Below are positions 61,429 through 64,000 of a stretch of DNA of 64,000 bases, in pieces (position 1 is the stretch's first letter; each line of letters starts with the position of its first letter). The DNA comes from Phycisphaeraceae bacterium (lineage in GTDB: Bacteria; Planctomycetota; Phycisphaerae; Phycisphaerales; Phycisphaeraceae), in the NCBI GenBank assembly GCA_020851735.1, contig JADZCD010000024.1, positions 1-64,000 on the forward strand, given 5' to 3'. The translations under genes and the position numbers were made by a program. Under the pieces are notes generated by a model that was not told where the DNA came from, ran no database searches, and saw only the letters and a list, made by a program, of their open reading frames with translations.

Positions 61429-61990
61429 TCCGGGGGCGGGGCGGGGGGCACCCCACTTCCCTTTTCACTTTTCCGCGCCGGGCCAACGCCCCGCGCAAAA
61501 AAGCACCTGACGAAGCACAAGCGATATTACCCGTTTCCCTTCCCCACGCCAATCCCCATTCCCGCCCCCTCCACGCCGGGGAAAACACCCTTCCCCCAAA
61601 GCCCAGGGCCACCGTGCCCTGGGAACCGCTGGGAACCGGGAACCCTCCCCGTTCAGCGGGCGGGCCGCAAGCCCCCTGCCTCGAAGCCCACGGATTGAAT
61701 CCGTGCGTTGTCTTGAACAAGCCCAGGCATTGCATGCCTGGGTGCCGGGTGCCACACAGCAGGGTCTTCCTGCTGTGTGCTGCCTCCATCTGCGTCACGC
61801 CTAGGTGCCCGCGCCTTCTCAGCCCCGCATGTAAATGCGGGGCCGGCTCGATCACTTCCGGGTACTTCGGCCACTTCCGGGAGCGGGGGTTTACATCCGG
61901 GGGGCCACTTCCGGCGGCGGGGGGTCCCTTTCAGGGGGTTTACTTCCGGGGGGTCACTTCCGGGGGGTCACTTCCGGGGGGGGGCGGTTA
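61429..61990. repeat. Dense repeat field with CTTCCGGGGGG tandem array
   Basis: The field holds no gene. It contains a CTTCCGGGGG unit abutting the riboswitch, AAGCCC-type hairpins at 61597-61625, 61682-61708, 61718-61744 and 61820-61843, a REP variant at 61651-61675 and a CACACAGCA palindrome at 61747-61780. From 61853 to 61985 it has about nine ACTTCCGGG- or TTACTTCCGGGGGGTC-type units in near-tandem. Confidence 0.88.
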
Positions 61991-61992
61991 AG

Positions 61993-62020
61993 TTGCTTGA
62001 AAGCCAAGCCGAGGTAGATA
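61993..62020 (+). promoter_or_regulatory. Promoter of tRNA-Gly
   Basis: TTGCTT at 61993 and TAGATA at 62015 are 16 bp apart, ending 16 bp before the tRNA. Confidence 0.5.
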
Positions 62021-62036
62021 AGATGGTTGCCGACTT

Positions 62037-62109
62037 GCGGGTGTAGCTCAGTTGGTAGAGCACCACGTTGCCAACGTGGTTGTCGCCGGTTCAAATCCGG
62101 TCACCCGCT
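62037..62109 (+). tRNA. tRNA-Gly (GCC)
   Basis: Acceptor arms GCGGGTG and CACCCGC pair. The anticodon stem CCACG/CGTGG encloses TTGCCAA, giving anticodon GCC for GGC. The T arm contains GGTTCAAATCC. The discriminator is T, as is usual for bacterial tRNA-Gly. CCA is not encoded. Confidence 0.95.
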
Positions 62110-62288
62110 TTCCTCCCCTCCCCCGCCTCCCACGTCGCCACCCAAATCAGCCATTATTTCTTCCCCCTTCGTTACTTATCTCCGCTGTCGCCACGCCCGT
62201 TCCTCCCCCTCGTTTGCGCCTCCCCAAGCCGCACCGCAAGCTGCGGATATCCATCTCGCCCCCCTTGTCCTCATGTTATTCTGTCCTG

Positions 62289-63473
62289 ATGCTCCCTAAA
62301 CTCCCCATTTTGCCCGCGCTCGCCCTAGCCTTCCTCCTTCTCTTCCCACTCTTCGCCTCCGCCTGCTCGTCCAACAAACCCTCTGCCACCTTCACCACCC
62401 CCGCCGTCCAGCAAGTCTTCTCCTGCTTCCACAAGCCCGAAAGCTGCGCCTTCAGCCTCGACGGCAAATATCTTTTCGTCACCAACTGCGCCTCGGGGCG
62501 CTATGGCCCCACCGCCACCTTCGGGCTGGTCCCCACCAAAGGCGCCGTCAGCAAACTCTCCGTCAGCAAAGACGGTCAGCTCAAGCTCCTCGCGCAGCGC
62601 TGGGCCGACGGCCTCACCGCCCCGTTGGGCATCTCCGTCCTCCCCAAAGCCACTCGCCGACTCCCCGCCGGCACCCTTTTCGTCAACGTCGGGTTCTACC
62701 TGCAATGCGACGAAGATGGCCGGACCATCTCCGACCCCTCGCAATGGGGCACCGGTATCCTCCTGCTCCATCCCAAGACCGGCAAGCGTCTGGGCATGAT
62801 CGCCTGCGGCATCGACAGCCCCCTTGCCAAAGCCCTCAACCGCCCCATGTTCGGGCTCAACGGCTCAGCCTTCGACAGCCAGGGCAACTTCTACACCGCC
62901 GAATGTGGCGGCGGCGCTTCCATCGTCCCCGCCGCGAATTTTCCCGATGAGCCCGGCATCCTCCGCTTAAACCACGACGCCCTGGACGACCTCGTCGCCG
63001 GCCGCGCCGATCCCAAGCAAATCGCCTTTCAAATCCTCCCCGCCGGGCCCAACGGCCTATTCTTCTCCCCCACCGCCGCCGCACTCTACGTCGCGACCTC
63101 CGGCTCATCCCAAGCCGCCGGCGGGCCCATCTACGCCCTGCCCATCAACTCCTTCCCCACCGACACCCTCCCGCCCCCCGTCGCCGATGGCCTCGCGCCC
63201 CTCGATGGCATTGCCATCACCCCCGCCGGGTCCATCATCGCCAGCCGCATGAAGGGCGACCTGATCATCATCCCCCCCAGCCAATCCGCCAAACCCCTGC
63301 GCCTCGTACCCCCCACCCTTTTCCGCTCCCCCTCCGACATCAAGCTCCGCCCCCTCTCCGATGGCTCCTGCCTCCTGGTCGTCCCCGAACAAGACTCCCA
63401 AGCCACCAAACCCTGGACCCAGCGCATCTGGATCATCTCCCTGCCTAAAGAACAATCCCCTCCCCAACCCTGA
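62289..63473 (+). CDS. Lipoprotein with beta-propeller-like repeats
   Basis: Seen: MLPKLPILPALALAFLLLFPLFASACSSNKPS, a signal peptide ending in a lipobox-like ASAC. A repetitive beta-strand pattern follows (SCAFSLDGKYLFVTNCASG, FDSQGNFYTAECGGG, GLFFSPTAAALYVATSGSS, DGIAITPAGSIIASRMKGD) resembling an SMP-30/NHL-type propeller. Length 394 aa. The open frame extends upstream through the tRNA, so the ATG at 62289 is the correct start. Binding of a ligand is likely, but which one is not visible. Confidence 0.8.
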   Translation: MLPKLPILPALALAFLLLFPLFASACSSNKPSATFTTPAVQQVFSCFHKPESCAFSLDGKYLFVTNCASGRYGPTATFGLVPTKGAVSKLSVSKDGQLKLLAQRWADGLTAPLGISVLPKATRRLPAGTLFVNVGFYLQCDEDGRTISDPSQWGTGILLLHPKTGKRLGMIACGIDSPLAKALNRPMFGLNGSAFDSQGNFYTAECGGGASIVPAANFPDEPGILRLNHDALDDLVAGRADPKQIAFQILPAGPNGLFFSPTAAALYVATSGSSQAAGGPIYALPINSFPTDTLPPPVADGLAPLDGIAITPAGSIIASRMKGDLIIIPPSQSAKPLRLVPPTLFRSPSDIKLRPLSDGSCLLVVPEQDSQATKPWTQRIWIISLPKEQSPPQP

Positions 63474-63565
63474 CCCCATTCCCCTTGCTCTGCCCCGCGC
63501 ATCAGCGCCAAGCTTTTCCCCTCGCCACCCAAAGCCCGCCGCCTCCGCGCCCCGTCACCCTCCCC

Positions 63566-63615
63566 GTTTAGCGGGCGGGCCGAAGGCCCCCAAGCCGGGC
63601 CCTTCAGGCCCGGAT
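63566..63615. repeat. REP variant and AAGCCGGGCCC hairpin
   Basis: GTTTAGCGGGCGGGCCGAAG with GCCCCC (63566-63590) is directly followed by the hairpin CCGGGCC CTTCA GGCCCGG, as at 60026. Confidence 0.85.
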
Positions 63616-63629
63616 CCCCCCCTTCCCCC

Positions 63630-64000
63630 CTAATCCCGCGCTAGCAGATACCTGATCCGAATCTCCACCCCCTCCTTACCCTCCGCCAGCTCCGGACCCT
63701 CCGCCCGCCACCGATACAAACTCGCCAGCACCGCGCCGTCCACGTCCGCATACCCCGATGACTGCAGCAGCTCCGCCTCCCGCGCCTGCCCATCCCTCCC
63801 AAATCGCACCCGCACCATGATGTTCCGCGGCACCGCCGTCATCCGCGTCGCCAGACTAAACATCGGCCGCGCCACCGTGATCCGCAGCCCCTTACTCACT
63901 ATCACGCCCCCCGGCTGCACCTCTTCCGCCTCCGGGCGAACCTGCGTGGGCGTCACACTCTGCTCCGTCCGCGGCAACGACGTCGGCCGCCCCGCCTCGC
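63630..64000 (-). CDS. TonB C-terminal domain-like protein, 5' end beyond the window
   Basis: Partial. Seen: IMVRVRFGRDGQAREAELLQSSGYADVDGAVLASLYRWRAEGPELAEGKEGVEIRIRYLLARD, matching the TonB C-terminal fold (xVxVxfxIdxdGxVxxxxvxxSSGxxxLDxaaxxaxxxwrf). The frame stays open to the window edge; a TTG at 63977 is a possible but unlikely start. It may be an energy transducer for an outer-membrane receptor. Full identity needs the upstream sequence. Confidence 0.7.
   Translation of the reverse strand, partial: EAGRPTSLPRTEQSVTPTQVRPEAEEVQPGGVIVSKGLRITVARPMFSLATRMTAVPRNIMVRVRFGRDGQAREAELLQSSGYADVDGAVLASLYRWRAEGPELAEGKEGVEIRIRYLLARD

Noticed and set aside
61853..61985. Possible CRISPR array
   Set aside because: Units are about 15 bp, degenerate and without unique spacers of constant length, and no cas genes are present.
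62052..62288. N-terminal extension of the lipoprotein frame
   Set aside because: It would be translated from within tRNA-Gly; the signal peptide and lipobox start at ATG 62289.

Overview
The window looks like chromosomal DNA of a Planctomycetota bacterium, most likely of the Phycisphaerae type. It is GC-rich and carries four secreted or surface proteins ending in PEP-CTERM tails, two of them with a dockerin-like double EF-hand module. It also has free-standing prepilin-like proteins, a TPR protein fused to two RNA-polymerase alpha-CTD modules, a fibro-slime domain protein and many carbohydrate-active enzymes. The lineage is inferred from gene content; no rRNA is present to confirm it.

Layout. 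0.4-9.2 kb: a PEP-CTERM cysteine-peptidase-like protein, then a type IV pilus/type II secretion-like cluster (PilT ATPase, PilC/GspF membrane protein, PilV-, PilX- and PilW-like components). 9.7-16 kb: a fibro-slime protein, a ketosynthase pair (one catalytic, one degenerate), the TPR/alpha-CTD protein and an MDR oxidoreductase. 16-16.8 kb: a REP-associated (RAYT) transposase bracketed by REP palindromes. 16.8-29.4 kb: glycyl-tRNA synthetase, a radical SAM protein, a TrpB2-like enzyme, an MFS transporter with a beta-mannosidase, a methyltransferase and thiS-thiG. 29.6-44.6 kb: a second GH2 enzyme, tRNA-Val, an AraC regulator divergent from a PhyH dioxygenase, cysH, guaB, a prepilin, araB and a ClC channel with CBS domains. 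44.8-55.4 kb: a TauE/SafE permease, a DUF547 protein, a ceramidase-like enzyme overlapping a CPBP-type membrane protein, a PEP-CTERM protein, an acetylxylan esterase and a REC-GGDEF-EAL protein. 55.7-64 kb: ruvA, trxB, a prepilin-like protein, two PEP-CTERM proteins behind a cobalamin riboswitch, tRNA-Gly, a lipoprotein and a partial TonB-like protein.

The most unusual layer is the repeats. At least ten families of short, mostly palindromic GC-rich repeats fill the intergenic DNA. They include a RAYT-associated REP family beginning GTTTAGCGG, clusters of CCCCCGGAAG, CACACAGCA palindromes, AAGCCC-hairpins with varied stems, heptanucleotide tandem arrays and MITE-like elements with inverted ends. 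They occur as mosaics, and in several places they lie inside protein-coding genes without breaking the frame (a ketosynthase, a GH2 enzyme, the TauE permease, the CPBP protein, probably ruvA). Two REP copies beside the transposase gene carry the same extra 7 bp (CCCCCGG) at the loop, linking two families.

The second notable signal is a cobalamin riboswitch in front of a dockerin/PEP-CTERM protein, followed by a DUF4465-like PEP-CTERM protein. This suggests a B12-controlled cell-surface module.
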